64,000 nt of DNA. It comes from Sporosarcina beigongshangi. GTDB taxonomy: Bacteria; Actinomycetota; Actinomycetes; Actinomycetales; Micrococcaceae. The notes under the pieces are model-generated. The model did no database searches. It saw only the letters and a list, made by a program, of their open reading frames with translations, and was not told the DNA's origin. This document shows positions 35,718 through 45,682 of the stretch, piece by piece. The number at the start of each line of letters is the position of its first letter. The first letter of the stretch is position 1. Both the position numbers and the translations under genes were made by a program. The DNA lies in NCBI RefSeq assembly GCF_016820535.1, contig NZ_JADHDY010000001.1, positions 1 to 64,000 of the forward strand. The letters run 5' to 3'.

Positions 35718-37138
35718 CGGTTCTTCTTGGTGCTTTCTGTTTTGGTGCGGGCCGGCGCGCTGCCGGATCGCAGGGTGCTGCTCCCCGTGGCGCCCCGGCG
35801 CTGTGTGCCGGACGGTTCGGTGCGTGAGAACGACAGGACAACGCCGAGGGCGGCCAGCACCATGATCAAGGCGGTGCCGCCGTAGGAAATGAGGGGCAGC
35901 GGGACGCCGATCACGGGCAGCAGGCCCACCACCACGGAAATGTTGACCACGGCCTGGCCGATGATCCAGGTCAGGATCATGCCGCAGGTGACCCTGGCGA
36001 AGGTGTCGTTGCTCGTGTTGATGACGCGGAAGATGGCGTAGGCAAGCACGGCGTACAGGGCCACGATGACGATGGTGCCCATGAGGCCGAACTCCTCGCC
36101 GATGATGGCAAAGATGAAGTCGTTGTGCGCCTCGGGGATCCAATTCCATTTTTGCCGGCTCTGCCCCAGGCCCACGCCGAACCAGCCGCCGGATGCCAGT
36201 GCGTACACGCCGTTGAGGTACTGGTCGCAGGAGCCGGGCACGCTGCAGTCCCCGAGCCAGCTGGCGAAACGGCTGGTCCGGTTGTCGCTTGTCACGCTGG
36301 AGATCCCTGCCACCGCGGCGGCGGCCACGACGGCCAGTCCCAGGGTCCACAAACGGACTCCGGCAAAGGTGAGCCCGGCCAGCACCATCATGCCAATGAT
36401 GATCGCGGTGCCGAGGTCGTGCCCCAAGAGGACTAGTCCCATGATGACGGCTGCTCCGATGCCCACCGGCACCACCACGTGCCAAAAGTTCCGCACGAGC
36501 CTGCCCTTGGCGCAGAGCACGGCTCCCATCCACACGGCCAGGGCCAGCTTGGCGGCCTCAGACGGCTGGAACTGGAGCCCGCCAAGGTTCAGCCAGTTCA
36601 AGTTGCCGCCGGAATCCACACCGAGCGGAGTGAACACCAGTGCCAGCAGCGCCACAGCCAGCACCATGAGGCCGGGGGCTGCCCTCTTCCAAAAATTGGC
36701 GGGCAGGCACGAAAGTACAAACATCAGGGCCAGCCCGGCAACGGCAAAGGCCGACTCCTTGATGAACAGGGTGTACGGGTCCATGCCCTTGGAAATCGTC
36801 TCGGCCGTGGACGCCGAAAGCACCGTCATGCGCCCAATCATGGTCAGCGCGACGGTGGTGCCGACAATCCAGTAATACGAGACCGTGGGGCGGCCCACCC
36901 GTGCGTTGAACCAGTCCCGGAACCCCTGAAAGGGGCGCGTCCGCGCGGACCTGCCCGTGCCGGACGCCTGCGCTGCGGCGGGCTTGGCTGTCGATGGTTT
37001 GGCCGCCGCCATTTTGGCTGCCGGATTGGCGGAGGTTGGCTTGGCCGCCGCCTGTCCGTCCAGTGCGGGCCCGGCACCCTGCCGGCCCCGGGTTTCGCCT
37101 TCTGCGCCCCGTCCCGGCTGCCTGGGTGTCCTGGCCAC
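35714..37138 (-). CDS. ftsW: Peptidoglycan glycosyltransferase FtsW
   Basis: FtsW is the SEDS-family polymerase that makes septal glycan strands with FtsI. The 474-residue protein starts with a basic, low-complexity cytoplasmic tail of about 70 residues ([16 protein letters not shown]). About ten membrane helices follow. SEDS signatures are [20 protein letters not shown], the [11 protein letters not shown] stretch, [34 protein letters not shown] and [16 protein letters not shown] 37138 shares one base with the murD TAG. Length and topology are normal apart from the tail. Confidence 0.97.
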   Translation of the reverse strand: MARTPRQPGRGAEGETRGRQGAGPALDGQAAAKPTSANPAAKMAAAKPSTAKPAAAQASGTGRSARTRPFQGFRDWFNARVGRPTVSYYWIVGTTVALTMIGRMTVLSASTAETISKGMDPYTLFIKESAFAVAGLALMFVLSCLPANFWKRAAPGLMVLAVALLALVFTPLGVDSGGNLNWLNLGGLQFQPSEAAKLALAVWMGAVLCAKGRLVRNFWHVVVPVGIGAAVIMGLVLLGHDLGTAIIIGMMVLAGLTFAGVRLWTLGLAVVAAAAVAGISSVTSDNRTSRFASWLGDCSVPGSCDQYLNGVYALASGGWFGVGLGQSRQKWNWIPEAHNDFIFAIIGEEFGLMGTIVIVALYAVLAYAIFRVINTSNDTFARVTCGMILTWIIGQAVVNISVVVGLLPVIGVPLPLISYGGTALIMVLAALGVVLSFSRTEPSGTQRRGATGSSTLRSGSAPARTKTESTKKNR

Positions 37139-38676
37139 TAGGAGTCCCTGTCGGCGCTCGCCCGTGATTCCAACAGTTCCCGGACGGCGTCAATGAATGC
37201 CTCGCCCCGGTGCGAGTAGGAGGTGAACTGGTCCATGGAGGCCGACGCCGGTGCCATCAGCACGGTGTCCCCGTCGCCTGCCACGGAGTCTGCCATGGCA
37301 ACGGCCTCGGCCATGACTGCGTCCCCGCGCAACTCGGCGGGGTCGGCGTGGCGCCCCCCTTCGGCCCGTGTCACCATGACGGGGACATCCGGCGCATGCG
37401 CGGCGAGGGAAGCGGCGAGTGCCGAACTGTCGGCGCCGATCAGGATCACGGTCTTCAGGCGGGCCGCGTGGGCCTTGACAAGCTCGTCATAGTCGACGCC
37501 CTTGGACAGTCCCCCGGCAATCCAGATGACGGGGTTGAAGGAGGCCAGTGATGCGGCTGCGGCGTGCGGGTTGGTGGCCTTGGAGTCGTTGACCCACAGC
37601 ACGCCTTCCGCAGTTGCCACAGGTTGGATGCGGTGTTCGCCGTTGTGGTAGGCCACCAGGCCGGCCCTGACATGTTCGGGCTTGAGGCCGTAGGCGAGCA
37701 CGAGTGCGGCGGCGGCGGCCGCGTTGGCAACGAGGTGGCGGGGCACCATGTCGGCAATGTCGGAGACCCGGGCCAGCTCGGCGGCCGAGTCCTTGCGCTC
37801 AGAAATAAAGGCACGGTCCACCAGCAGGCCTTCCACGACACCCACCATGCTGATGGCGGGAACGCCCGTGGTGAAACCTACGGCCCTGCAGCCCTCCTGC
37901 ACATCGGCAGCCTCGACCATGCGTTCGGTTTCGATCTGCTCGGCGTTGTAGACGCAGGCGACCCGGGTGTTGCTGTAGACCTTGGCCTTGTCAGCGGCGT
38001 AGTTTTCAAAGCTGCCGTGCCAGTCGACGTGGTCTTCGGCCAGGTTCAGGCAGACGCTGGACACAGGTGCCACGGACTCGGTCCAGTGCAGCTGGAATGT
38101 GGAAAGTTCCACGGCCAGGGCATCCCAGCCTTCGGGGTCCCGGACGGCGTCGAGGATGGGCGTGCCGATGTTGCCGGCAGCGATGGCGCGCAGGCCGGCC
38201 GTCTGGAGCATGGATTCCACCATGGTGGTGGTGGTGGTCTTGCCGTTGGTGCCGGTGATGGTAATCCACTCGGCCGTCTTGCGGCCTTCCTTGATGCGCA
38301 CACGCCAGGCCAATTCGACGTCGCCCCAAATGGGAATGCCTGCCTCCGCCGCCGCAGCCAGCAGCGGGTGGCTGGGCTTGAAGCCCGGGCTTGTCACGAC
38401 CAGTTCGGGGTCCCGCCCGTCTACCAGGGGCAGCACAGTGGAGGTTTCCCGTCCGAGGAGCACGTCCTTGACGCCGACGATCTTGAGGGTGTCCGCGTGG
38501 CCGCGCGCCTCGTCGTCGTCCGCGGCGGCAACCACCACCACATGGGCTCCCAGTTCGGCCAGCGTGTCCGCCACGGAGAAGCCGGTCTTGCCGATGCCGG
38601 TGACCACCACGCGCAGCCCGGCCCAGTCGGAATCCCAGCTGGTCAGCGACTCGAGTCGGTTTTCCATCACATTCAC
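37138..38676 (-). CDS. murD: UDP-N-acetylmuramoyl-L-alanine--D-glutamate ligase
   Basis: MurD adds D-Glu to the wall precursor. The 512-residue protein has VVVTGIGKTGFSVADTL, VVTSPGFKPSHPLLA, the ATP loop ITGTNGKTTTTTMVESML near residue 137, NLAEDHVDWHGSFENYAADK and WVNDSKATNPHAAAASL. The start is ambiguous: GTG 38676 overlaps the mraY TGA by 4 nt (GTGA) and is preferred; ATG 38691 and ATG 38667 are in frame. ftsW follows with a one-base overlap. Confidence 0.95.
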   Translation of the reverse strand: MNVMENRLESLTSWDSDWAGLRVVVTGIGKTGFSVADTLAELGAHVVVVAAADDDEARGHADTLKIVGVKDVLLGRETSTVLPLVDGRDPELVVTSPGFKPSHPLLAAAAEAGIPIWGDVELAWRVRIKEGRKTAEWITITGTNGKTTTTTMVESMLQTAGLRAIAAGNIGTPILDAVRDPEGWDALAVELSTFQLHWTESVAPVSSVCLNLAEDHVDWHGSFENYAADKAKVYSNTRVACVYNAEQIETERMVEAADVQEGCRAVGFTTGVPAISMVGVVEGLLVDRAFISERKDSAAELARVSDIADMVPRHLVANAAAAAALVLAYGLKPEHVRAGLVAYHNGEHRIQPVATAEGVLWVNDSKATNPHAAAASLASFNPVIWIAGGLSKGVDYDELVKAHAARLKTVILIGADSSALAASLAAHAPDVPVMVTRAEGGRHADPAELRGDAVMAEAVAMADSVAGDGDTVLMAPASASMDQFTSYSHRGEAFIDAVRELLESRASADRDS

Positions 38677-39785
38677 AGTCGTACAATCCATTCAGCGTAA
38701 AAAGCTCCGAGGCCCACGGCCACCATCAGTCCGGCAAGGATCCAGAAGCGGACAACGACGGTCACTTCACGCCAGCCCTTGAGCTCAAAGTGGTGCTGCA
38801 GGGGTGCCATGAGGAAGACGCGCTTGCCCTTGGTCAGCTTGAAGTAGCCCACCTGGATGATGACGGAGCAGGAGATCAGCACGAACAGGCCGCCGATGAT
38901 GGGCAGCAGCAGTTCCGTGCGGGACAGGATGGCGAAGCCGGCAATGGCGCCGCCGATGGCCAGGGAGCCGGTGTCTCCCATGAAAATCTTGGCCGGGGAG
39001 GTGTTCCACCACAGGAAGCCGATCAGCGCAGCAAACATGATGACGGAGATCAGGGACAGGTCCAACGGGTCGCGCACTTCATAGCAGACTGAGTCCGCGG
39101 GGAACTTCCGGGAACCACAGGCCTGGCTGCTCTGCCAGAGGCCCATGAGCGTGTAGGCGCCAAACACCAGGATGGCGGCACCGGTGGCCAGGCCGTCGAG
39201 GCCGTCCGTGAGGTTCACGCCGTTGGTGGCGGCGGTGATGATGAAGTTGGACCACAGAATGAACAGGATCACGCCGAGCCCGGCACCGGCGAACGCGAGG
39301 TTCAGCCAGGGGATGTCGCGGGCAAAGGAGATGAAGGTGCTGGCAGGGGTCACGCCGGCCTTGTTGGGGAATCCCAGCGCCATGACGGCGAAGGAAATGC
39401 CCACCACGGCCTGGCCGATCAGCTTGCCCTTGGGGTCCAGGCCGGTGTTGTGCTGCTTGGTGATTTTCAGGAAGTCGTCAAGGAAGCCGACCAGGCCCAT
39501 GCCCACCATGAGGTAGATCATGAGCAGGCCAGAGGCCGAGGGGCCCGGCAGGTTCGGGTTCATCAGCCAGACGAGCAGGTGGGTGATGAAATACGCCCCC
39601 ACCACTGAGCCGACCACCACGGTGCCGCCCATGGTGGGGGTGCCGCGCTTGATCTGGTGGGTTGTGGGGCCGTCTTCACGGATGATCTGCCCGTAGCCCT
39701 TTTTAACAAGGAAGCGGATGAACAGTGGGGTGCCGATCATGGCAAAGGCCAGAGCCAAGCCTGCACCGATGAGCAATGCAATCAT
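38673..39785 (-). CDS. mraY: Phospho-N-acetylmuramoyl-pentapeptide transferase
   Basis: MraY couples UDP-MurNAc-pentapeptide to undecaprenyl phosphate, giving lipid I. The 370-residue integral membrane protein has ten hydrophobic segments and the family motifs GPTTHQIKRGTPTMGG, GFLDDFLKITKQHN with the catalytic Asp pair, TDGLDGLATGAAIL, MGDTGSLAIGGAIAG and the His block LMAPLQHHFELKGW. Its ATG overlaps the murF stop by 4 nt (ATGA). Confidence 0.98.
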   Translation of the reverse strand: MIALLIGAGLALAFAMIGTPLFIRFLVKKGYGQIIREDGPTTHQIKRGTPTMGGTVVVGSVVGAYFITHLLVWLMNPNLPGPSASGLLMIYLMVGMGLVGFLDDFLKITKQHNTGLDPKGKLIGQAVVGISFAVMALGFPNKAGVTPASTFISFARDIPWLNLAFAGAGLGVILFILWSNFIITAATNGVNLTDGLDGLATGAAILVFGAYTLMGLWQSSQACGSRKFPADSVCYEVRDPLDLSLISVIMFAALIGFLWWNTSPAKIFMGDTGSLAIGGAIAGFAILSRTELLLPIIGGLFVLISCSVIIQVGYFKLTKGKRVFLMAPLQHHFELKGWREVTVVVRFWILAGLMVAVGLGAFYAEWIVRL

Positions 39786-41317
39786 GGCTGGGCGGTCCTT
39801 TCACCGGGGGTGGGTTCACTGGTTTGTGCGGGGTCCTCCCCCGTGGGTAATGCTATCCGATCACCCAAGAATCGCAGGCCAGCGCCATTCGAGGACTTGA
39901 ACAAAACGATGTCTCCGGGCGCCAGTTCAGCCCGGAGGAGTTCCTCCGCAGCGTCGGCGTCGGGCAGGAACATGGACTCGTCCCCCCAGGAACCTTCCAT
40001 GACGGCGCCCACATGCATTGCACGGGCGCCGGCGCCGACCACCAGCAGGCGGGAGATGTTCAGCCGGACGGCGACACGGCCCACAAGGTCGTGTTCCAGG
40101 ACCGAGTCGGCACCCAGTTCCAGCATCTCCCCGAGCACGGCCCAGGTACGGCGTGCGCCGCTGCCGCCCAGTTCGGCCAGGGTGCGCAGGGCGGCCCGCA
40201 TGGATTCCGGGTTGGCGTTGTAGGCGTCGTTGATGACTGTGACGCCGTCGCTGCGGTCCGTCCGTTCCATGCGGTGCCGGCTCACGGGCCCCTGGCTGTT
40301 GAGCGAGGCGGTGATGACCGACGGCGCGATACCCAGGGAGTGCGCCGCGGCGGCGGCCGCCAGGAGGTTGGCAACGTGGTGCAGACCCAGGAGCCTGCTG
40401 CTGACCTCGAAGCTGCCCGGGGTTCCGGGGAAGGTCAGGTCAAATTCGGGGTGGCCGTCGGCGTTGGTGCGCACCTTGCGGGCCTGCACGGTGCCGGCCG
40501 CGGCTCCGGAGCCTTCGGTGCCGCCCTCCGGCGTCGAACCGCTCTCGGCGTCGGCGCTGCTGAAGAAGGTGACGGGCGCTTCGGAGCGTGCCGTCATGGC
40601 CCGGACCCGGCTGTCGTCAAAGTTCAGCACGGCCCGGCCGGACGGTGCCAGTGCGGCAACCATCTCGCCCTTGGCCGTGGCGATGTTGTCGATGGAGCCG
40701 AATTCGCCGGCGTGTGCGCTGCCGACGCCCAGCACGACACCGAGGTCCGGGTGGACGATGTTGGCCAGGTAGCTGATCTGGCCCATCTTCGTGGCGCCCA
40801 TTTCAATGATCAGGTAGCGGGTTGATTCATCGGCCCGGAAGACGGTCAGCGGAACGCCCACCTCGCCGTTGTAGGAGCCCACGGGAGCCACGGTTTCACC
40901 GGCCTGGGACAGGATCCCCTGCAGCAGGTCCTTCGTGGTGGTCTTGCCCGCGGAACCGGTGATGCCAATGACGTCCAGGGCCGAGTGCGCCCGGATGCGG
41001 GCCACCACGGCGGCGGCGAGCGTCCCCATGGCGAGGACGGCGTCGGCGACGATGACCGCCGGGAAGGGTGTTCCGGCGTCGTCCGCGGGCACTTCGCGCT
41101 CTGCCAGGGCCAGCACGGCACCGGCGGCGAATGCTGCGGCAAGGAAATCATGGCCGTCGGCGTTTTCGCCCGCCTTGGCAACATACATGCCCCCGGGTGC
41201 CAGCTCCCGCGAATCCGTGGCGATGGCCGCCACGTCGATGCGCAGTGCGGGGTCCGTGCCGGCGGTGAGCGTGCCGTTGGTCAGTTCGGCTATCTGGGCC
41301 GCGGAAAAATCAATCAT
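39782..41317 (-). CDS. murF: UDP-MurNAc-tripeptide--D-Ala-D-Ala ligase
   Basis: MurF adds the D-Ala-D-Ala dipeptide to complete the pentapeptide. The 511-residue protein has the ATP loop ITGSAGKTTTKDLLQGIL near residue 119, IEMGATKMGQISYLANIV, NDAYNANPESMRAALRTLA and VLGEMLELG. A Gly/Ser/Glu-rich insertion sits near residues 255-275 (SADAESGSTPEGGTEGSGAA). ATG 41317 overlaps the murE end by 8 nt. No ddl gene is in the cluster. Confidence 0.97.
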   Translation of the reverse strand: MIDFSAAQIAELTNGTLTAGTDPALRIDVAAIATDSRELAPGGMYVAKAGENADGHDFLAAAFAAGAVLALAEREVPADDAGTPFPAVIVADAVLAMGTLAAAVVARIRAHSALDVIGITGSAGKTTTKDLLQGILSQAGETVAPVGSYNGEVGVPLTVFRADESTRYLIIEMGATKMGQISYLANIVHPDLGVVLGVGSAHAGEFGSIDNIATAKGEMVAALAPSGRAVLNFDDSRVRAMTARSEAPVTFFSSADAESGSTPEGGTEGSGAAAGTVQARKVRTNADGHPEFDLTFPGTPGSFEVSSRLLGLHHVANLLAAAAAAHSLGIAPSVITASLNSQGPVSRHRMERTDRSDGVTVINDAYNANPESMRAALRTLAELGGSGARRTWAVLGEMLELGADSVLEHDLVGRVAVRLNISRLLVVGAGARAMHVGAVMEGSWGDESMFLPDADAAEELLRAELAPGDIVLFKSSNGAGLRFLGDRIALPTGEDPAQTSEPTPGERTAQP

Positions 41318-42998
41318 CAGTTGAGGACTCTATCGTGCTTGCATTGGTGAGCGGGAATCCGCGGGCGGCCAGGGCCGTGCGCAGTTCCACCCTGTCGTCG
41401 AGGGAAATATTGACCCCCATGACTTCTTGGTAAACTTCATGGCCGCGTCCGGCGACCAGGATGACATCGTGCGGTCCGGCCAGCTCTACGGCGCGAGCGA
41501 TCGCGGCGGCGCGGTCGCCGGATTCCTCCACGACACGCCCCAGCGACTCGCGTTCATTGGCCTCATGCGCTCCGGCCAGGACGTCAGCGCGGATGGCGGC
41601 GGGGTCCTCGTCGTGCGGGTCGTCGTCGGTGATGATGACCACATCCGCGCCGTGCGCCACAACGGCCCCCATGATGGGCCTCTTGGTGGCGTCGCGCTCC
41701 CCCGTGGCGCCGAAGACGGCGATCAGCCTGGCGCCGGCGGCGGTGGGTCGGACGGCGTCCAGGGCACGTTCCAGTGCGTCGGGGTTGTGGGCGAAGTCCA
41801 CAACCGCCACCGGTGCCGTCCCCACCAGTTGCATGCGCCCTGGCACCTCAATCGTGAAGGGGTCTGCGGTGTCCAGGACGTGCTGGAGCCGGGCCAGGAC
41901 TTCCTCCCGGCCGCCGTCATGTTCGACGGCGGTCCCGGCTGCCGCGTCCTGCGCCAGCAGTTCGGTGGCCACCATGAGCAACGCCAGTGCTGCGTTGGCC
42001 ACGTTGAATCCGCCCGGCAGGCCGGTGTGGACGTGGAGCACCGCATTGCGTGGTCCGTGCAGCTCGAAGCGGGAGCCGACGCCGTCGCGGCGCACAGAGC
42101 GCACCTCCCAGTCGGCTTGTGCGTCCGGCGTGCTTTCCAGGCGGGCCTCCGCGGTGGCGAGGGTGGTTGTCGGGACGGCGGCCTCCGAGGCCATGCGGCG
42201 GCCCCAGGCGTCATCCACGGTGATGACGGCGTGCCGGGTGTGGGCCGGGGTGAAGAGGGCGGCCTTGGTGTTGTAGTAGCCCTCCATGCCGCCGTGCAGG
42301 TCCAGGTGGTCCTGGGTCAGGTTGGTGAAGCCGGCCACGTTGAATTCCACGGCGTCGACCCGGCCGAACGCCAGTGCGTGCGAGGAGACCTCCATGGAGG
42401 CCGCGTCCAGCCCTTTCTCCGCCATGAGCGCCAGCAGCCCGTGCACGTCAGTGGATTCGGGCGTGGTCAGCTTGCTCGGGATGGCTTGGCCGCCGGCCAC
42501 GATCTCGATGGTGCCGATCAGGCCCGTGGCGTTGCCGAGCGCCTGCAGCAGGGAATTGAGGAAATAGGTGGTGGTGGTCTTGCCGTTGGTGCCGGTCACG
42601 GCAAACAGCTCCAGCGGCTGGGCGCCGCCAGGGCGCGCATAGACTGCGGCAGCCACCGCACCCGTCACGGCCCGTGGGTCGGCAACGGTGAGCACGGGCA
42701 CGCCTGGCCGGTCGTCCAAGAGCCGGGCTCCGGCGTCGTCCGTCAGGATGGCGGCGGCGCCGGCGGCAATGGCGGCAGCGGCGAACTGGGCACCGTGGAC
42801 CTTCGCGCCGGGCAGGGCCAGATAGAGGTCGCCGGGGAGGATGGTGCGCGAGTCCAGGCTCACCCCGTCCACCCGGACGGCCCGTGCATGTCCATCGAGG
42901 GTTGCAGGGGGCACTCCCACAAGGTCGGCCAGCTGGGCCAGCGTGGCACCGTGGGGGTGCGCGGGTCGCAGCGGGGCGGGTGGGTTGTTGACAGGCAC
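41310..42998 (-). CDS. murE: UDP-MurNAc-dipeptide--amino acid ligase MurE, probably L-Lys specific
   Basis: MurE adds the third, diamino residue of the stem peptide. The 562-residue protein has RVDGVSLDSRTILPGDLYLA, the ATP loop VTGTNGKTTTTYFLNSLL near residue 135, STDVHGLLALM, the carbamylated-Lys region, and NLTQDHLDLHGGMEGYYNTK. In DAP-adding enzymes the motif DNPR (near residue 458) holds the Arg that contacts DAP. Here the same place reads DDPHDEDP, with His instead of Arg. Arthrobacter-type walls carry L-Lys, so this fits L-Lys ligase (EC 6.3.2.7) better than the DAP enzyme. GTG 42998 starts the gene; murF overlaps its end. Confidence 0.94.
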   Translation of the reverse strand: MPVNNPPAPLRPAHPHGATLAQLADLVGVPPATLDGHARAVRVDGVSLDSRTILPGDLYLALPGAKVHGAQFAAAAIAAGAAAILTDDAGARLLDDRPGVPVLTVADPRAVTGAVAAAVYARPGGAQPLELFAVTGTNGKTTTTYFLNSLLQALGNATGLIGTIEIVAGGQAIPSKLTTPESTDVHGLLALMAEKGLDAASMEVSSHALAFGRVDAVEFNVAGFTNLTQDHLDLHGGMEGYYNTKAALFTPAHTRHAVITVDDAWGRRMASEAAVPTTTLATAEARLESTPDAQADWEVRSVRRDGVGSRFELHGPRNAVLHVHTGLPGGFNVANAALALLMVATELLAQDAAAGTAVEHDGGREEVLARLQHVLDTADPFTIEVPGRMQLVGTAPVAVVDFAHNPDALERALDAVRPTAAGARLIAVFGATGERDATKRPIMGAVVAHGADVVIITDDDPHDEDPAAIRADVLAGAHEANERESLGRVVEESGDRAAAIARAVELAGPHDVILVAGRGHEVYQEVMGVNISLDDRVELRTALAARGFPLTNASTIESSTDD

Positions 42999-43056
42999 GT
43001 GCTTGGAATCCTCTGGTCGGTTTGGTGAAAATATTGGTGCCGCTGGGCGGGTGCCG

Positions 43057-44877
43057 TTATTTGTAGAACTTCGGCGGCTCGACCGGAGGCGTCGTGGAGG
43101 GCGGGACGTCGTAGCTGCGCAGGACCTGCCCCATCACCTGGTTGAAGGTGTAGCCCTGCGTGACGCCGTAGATGTCCCCCTTGGGGCGCTGGACGGTAAT
43201 TCCCACCACATACCTCGGGTCATCCATCGGGGCCATGCCGATGAACGAGGCGGTGTATCCGTCGAAGCCCACGCCGTTGTCTGCCGGTGCCTCCGCCGTG
43301 CCGGTCTTGCCGCCCGTGCGGTAGCCGGGGATGCCCACCACCTTGTAGTCGGTCATGGTCACCACGCCCTCCAGCATATCGCGGGCGTCCTGGGCGGTCT
43401 TCGGGCTGATGACCTTGACCCCCGGCGCCGTGGGCTCCTTGGTCACGGTGCCGTCGGCGGCAGTGTAGGAATCCACAATGGTGGGCTTGAGGCGGACACC
43501 GTCATTGGCGATGGTCTGGAAGATCATCGTGGTCTGCAGCGGGGTCTGGGCAACGCCCTGGCCAAACATTACGGTGTACTGCTGGCGGCCGTCCCAGTTC
43601 TGCCAGTCCGCCAGGATGCCGGGGCTTTCGCCGGGCAGTTGGATTCCGGTCTTCTCGCCGACACCGAACTTGCGCATGTACTCATAGCGCTGTTCGGGTG
43701 TCAGGGCGGAGCCGGCCATGACGGTTCCCGTGTTCATGGAGTCAGAGATGATGCCGGCCAGGGTCCGCTGTTCCGTGCCATGGTCAAAGGCATCTGTGAA
43801 CGTCTGTCCGTCGATGGTGTAGGCCGGCGGCACCAGATAGTGGCTCATGGGCGTGGCCAGGCCCTCCTCCACAAGCGCCGCGGCGGTCATGATCTTGCTG
43901 GTGGATCCCGGCTCCACCACGGCGCTGACAGTGCGGGAACCGATGTTCGACGGATCCGAGGCACCCACGTTGTTGGGGTCGTAGGAGTCACTGTCCGCGA
44001 GGGCGACCACCTTGCCCGTGGCAACTTCAATGACACTGACGCTGGCCCAGTCGGCGTTGTACTGCTGCTTTTGCTGCTGGGCGGCCTGCTGGGCGTAGTA
44101 CTGGATGTCATCGTCGATGGTCAATTGGACGGTCTGTCCATCCACTGCCGGCACCGTACGCACGGGGGCCGTGGGGATGATGATGCCATTCTTCCCCGCC
44201 TGGTACGTCCTGCTGCCGTCGGTTCCCGTGAGTTTGGCGTCCATGGTCTGTTCAATGCCGGCCAGGGCCTTGCCGTCCTGGTCCACGAAACCCACAATGG
44301 GCCCGGCCACCGCACCCATGGGATAGACCCTCTTGGTGACGGCCTCGGAGTAGATGCCCGGAATGGCCAGCTCCGCCACCTGCTTCTCCACCAGCGGGCT
44401 GACGTCCTTGGTGATGTAGTTGAAGCTCTTGTCGCCGGTGGCAGCCTTCGTCACCTGGTCGACCGGCAGCTCCAGCAGGTCCGCCAGCTGCTTGAGCCCC
44501 TCTGCCTTGGTGTATTCAACAATCTTGGAATCCCCGGTTTTCGGGTCCACAATGCGGTGCTCGTATTTCTCGTACTTCCCCATGTTGGTCTGGGCGACGG
44601 TGATGTTGTACCGGACGATGCTCTCTGCCAGGACGTTGCCCTTGGAGTCGATGATCTTGCCACGGACCGCCGGCAGCTTCTGCACCACCTTGCGCTGGTT
44701 TTCCGCCGCCTGGGCCATGTTGCCGGTGTCCAGGCCCTGCACCATGACCAGGCGCCCGCCAATGACCAGGAGGGCGGCCATCATGATGACGAAGCCAATG
44801 CGCATGCGGCTGCGGCCAACCTTGTTCAGTTGCTGTGCAGTTGCACCGTGTGCTGACTGGGCGGGTTTCTGTGCCAC
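43057..44877 (-). CDS. ftsI: Septal penicillin-binding protein (class B, FtsI/PBP3)
   Basis: FtsI is the transpeptidase that cross-links septal peptidoglycan with FtsW. The 606-residue protein has one N-terminal membrane helix (RIGFVIMMAALLVIGGRLVM), the class B dimerisation domain, and the transpeptidase motifs S-x-x-K in EPGSTSKIMTAAA near residue 325, S-x-N in SDSMNTGTVM near 379, and K-T-G in GGKTGTAEAP near 522. No PASTA domain is present. GTG 44877 has AAGGA 6 nt upstream. murE starts 58 bp downstream and the FtsL-like gene lies 85 bp upstream. Confidence 0.97.
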   Translation of the reverse strand: MAQKPAQSAHGATAQQLNKVGRSRMRIGFVIMMAALLVIGGRLVMVQGLDTGNMAQAAENQRKVVQKLPAVRGKIIDSKGNVLAESIVRYNITVAQTNMGKYEKYEHRIVDPKTGDSKIVEYTKAEGLKQLADLLELPVDQVTKAATGDKSFNYITKDVSPLVEKQVAELAIPGIYSEAVTKRVYPMGAVAGPIVGFVDQDGKALAGIEQTMDAKLTGTDGSRTYQAGKNGIIIPTAPVRTVPAVDGQTVQLTIDDDIQYYAQQAAQQQKQQYNADWASVSVIEVATGKVVALADSDSYDPNNVGASDPSNIGSRTVSAVVEPGSTSKIMTAAALVEEGLATPMSHYLVPPAYTIDGQTFTDAFDHGTEQRTLAGIISDSMNTGTVMAGSALTPEQRYEYMRKFGVGEKTGIQLPGESPGILADWQNWDGRQQYTVMFGQGVAQTPLQTTMIFQTIANDGVRLKPTIVDSYTAADGTVTKEPTAPGVKVISPKTAQDARDMLEGVVTMTDYKVVGIPGYRTGGKTGTAEAPADNGVGFDGYTASFIGMAPMDDPRYVVGITVQRPKGDIYGVTQGYTFNQVMGQVLRSYDVPPSTTPPVEPPKFYK

Positions 44878-44962
44878 TGCTGTTCCTTGCTTGTCGCTGT
44901 GCGCATTGTTGCTGCCTGTTGCCTTATTGTCCGCGTTTCCGGCGCGGCGTGTGGGATTTAGC

Positions 44963-45682
44963 CTAGCCGTCCTGCTCCGCCGGCGCCGGGATAGTGCCGC
45001 CGTTCAGATCGGGTCCTGCAGGCTTGGCCGGGACCTGCGCCGCCTTTTCGGCCTTGGGCGCGGCCTTTTCATCCTTGCCTTCGGCTGCTGCGGGGTTCGC
45101 CGGCGTGTCGGCCGGGGCCGCCTCGGCTGGCGGCAGCGAACTGGCCGGCACCTCACGGGGCTTGTCGACGTCGGCCGGAGGGATGACCACCAGGCCCTTG
45201 GTGTCTGCCTTGGCAGGCTGCGGTGTGCCGCTGACCTTCTTGTTCCGGACATCGATTTGGCCGGTGCTGTCGGCGGGCACCATGCCCAGGGCGGCGGCAC
45301 TGGCCACAAGTTCCTGCGGCGCTGCCTTGGCGGCGATTTCCTGTTCCAGCGTCTGGTTCGCCTTGATCAGGTCCGCCTGGTGGTTCTTCAGGGTCACCAG
45401 TTCGTATTGGCCCTTGGTGACGGAAATGCTCATGGCAAGGATGACGGCAAGTGCTGCCACGATGACCATGAACACGATGACCAGCAGCTGCTGGCGGCCG
45501 CGCCGCGGCGTGGACACCACGAGGGACAGCGGGGTCCGGGTCCTGCTGCGTTCCGGCGCAGGGGGTGCCACGGGTTCGGGCAGGGGAAGGCTGAAAGCCC
45601 GGGCGCTGGTGCCGTCGCTCATGGGAATGAGACCGGCGGTTGCCCGTGGCGCGCGGTTGCTGCGTGGTGCTGCCTTGCTCAT
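44963..45682 (-). CDS. FtsL-like septum protein
   Basis: This 239-residue protein has a basic cytoplasmic tail, one membrane helix at about 66-88 ([20 protein letters not shown]), a short coiled coil ([20 protein letters not shown]) and a long Ala/Pro/Lys-rich extracellular tail. The helix-plus-coil layout, and its position between rsmH and ftsI, are those of FtsL, which scaffolds FtsQ and FtsB. Sequence conservation in FtsL is low, so the call rests mainly on layout and position. ATG 45682 overlaps the rsmH TGA by 4 nt. Confidence 0.82.
   Translation of the reverse strand: MSKAAPRSNRAPRATAGLIPMSDGTSARAFSLPLPEPVAPPAPERSRTRTPLSLVVSTPRRGRQQLLVIVFMVIVAALAVILAMSISVTKGQYELVTLKNHQADLIKANQTLEQEIAAKAAPQELVASAAALGMVPADSTGQIDVRNKKVSGTPQPAKADTKGLVVIPPADVDKPREVPASSLPPAEAAPADTPANPAAAEGKDEKAAPKAEKAAQVPAKPAGPDLNGGTIPAPAEQDG

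Noticed and set aside
42841-44856. A 671-codon open frame opposite ftsI and the end of murE
   Set aside because: Same GC-driven antisense artefact: His/Gly/Arg-rich translation with no domain, while ftsI has all three transpeptidase motifs.
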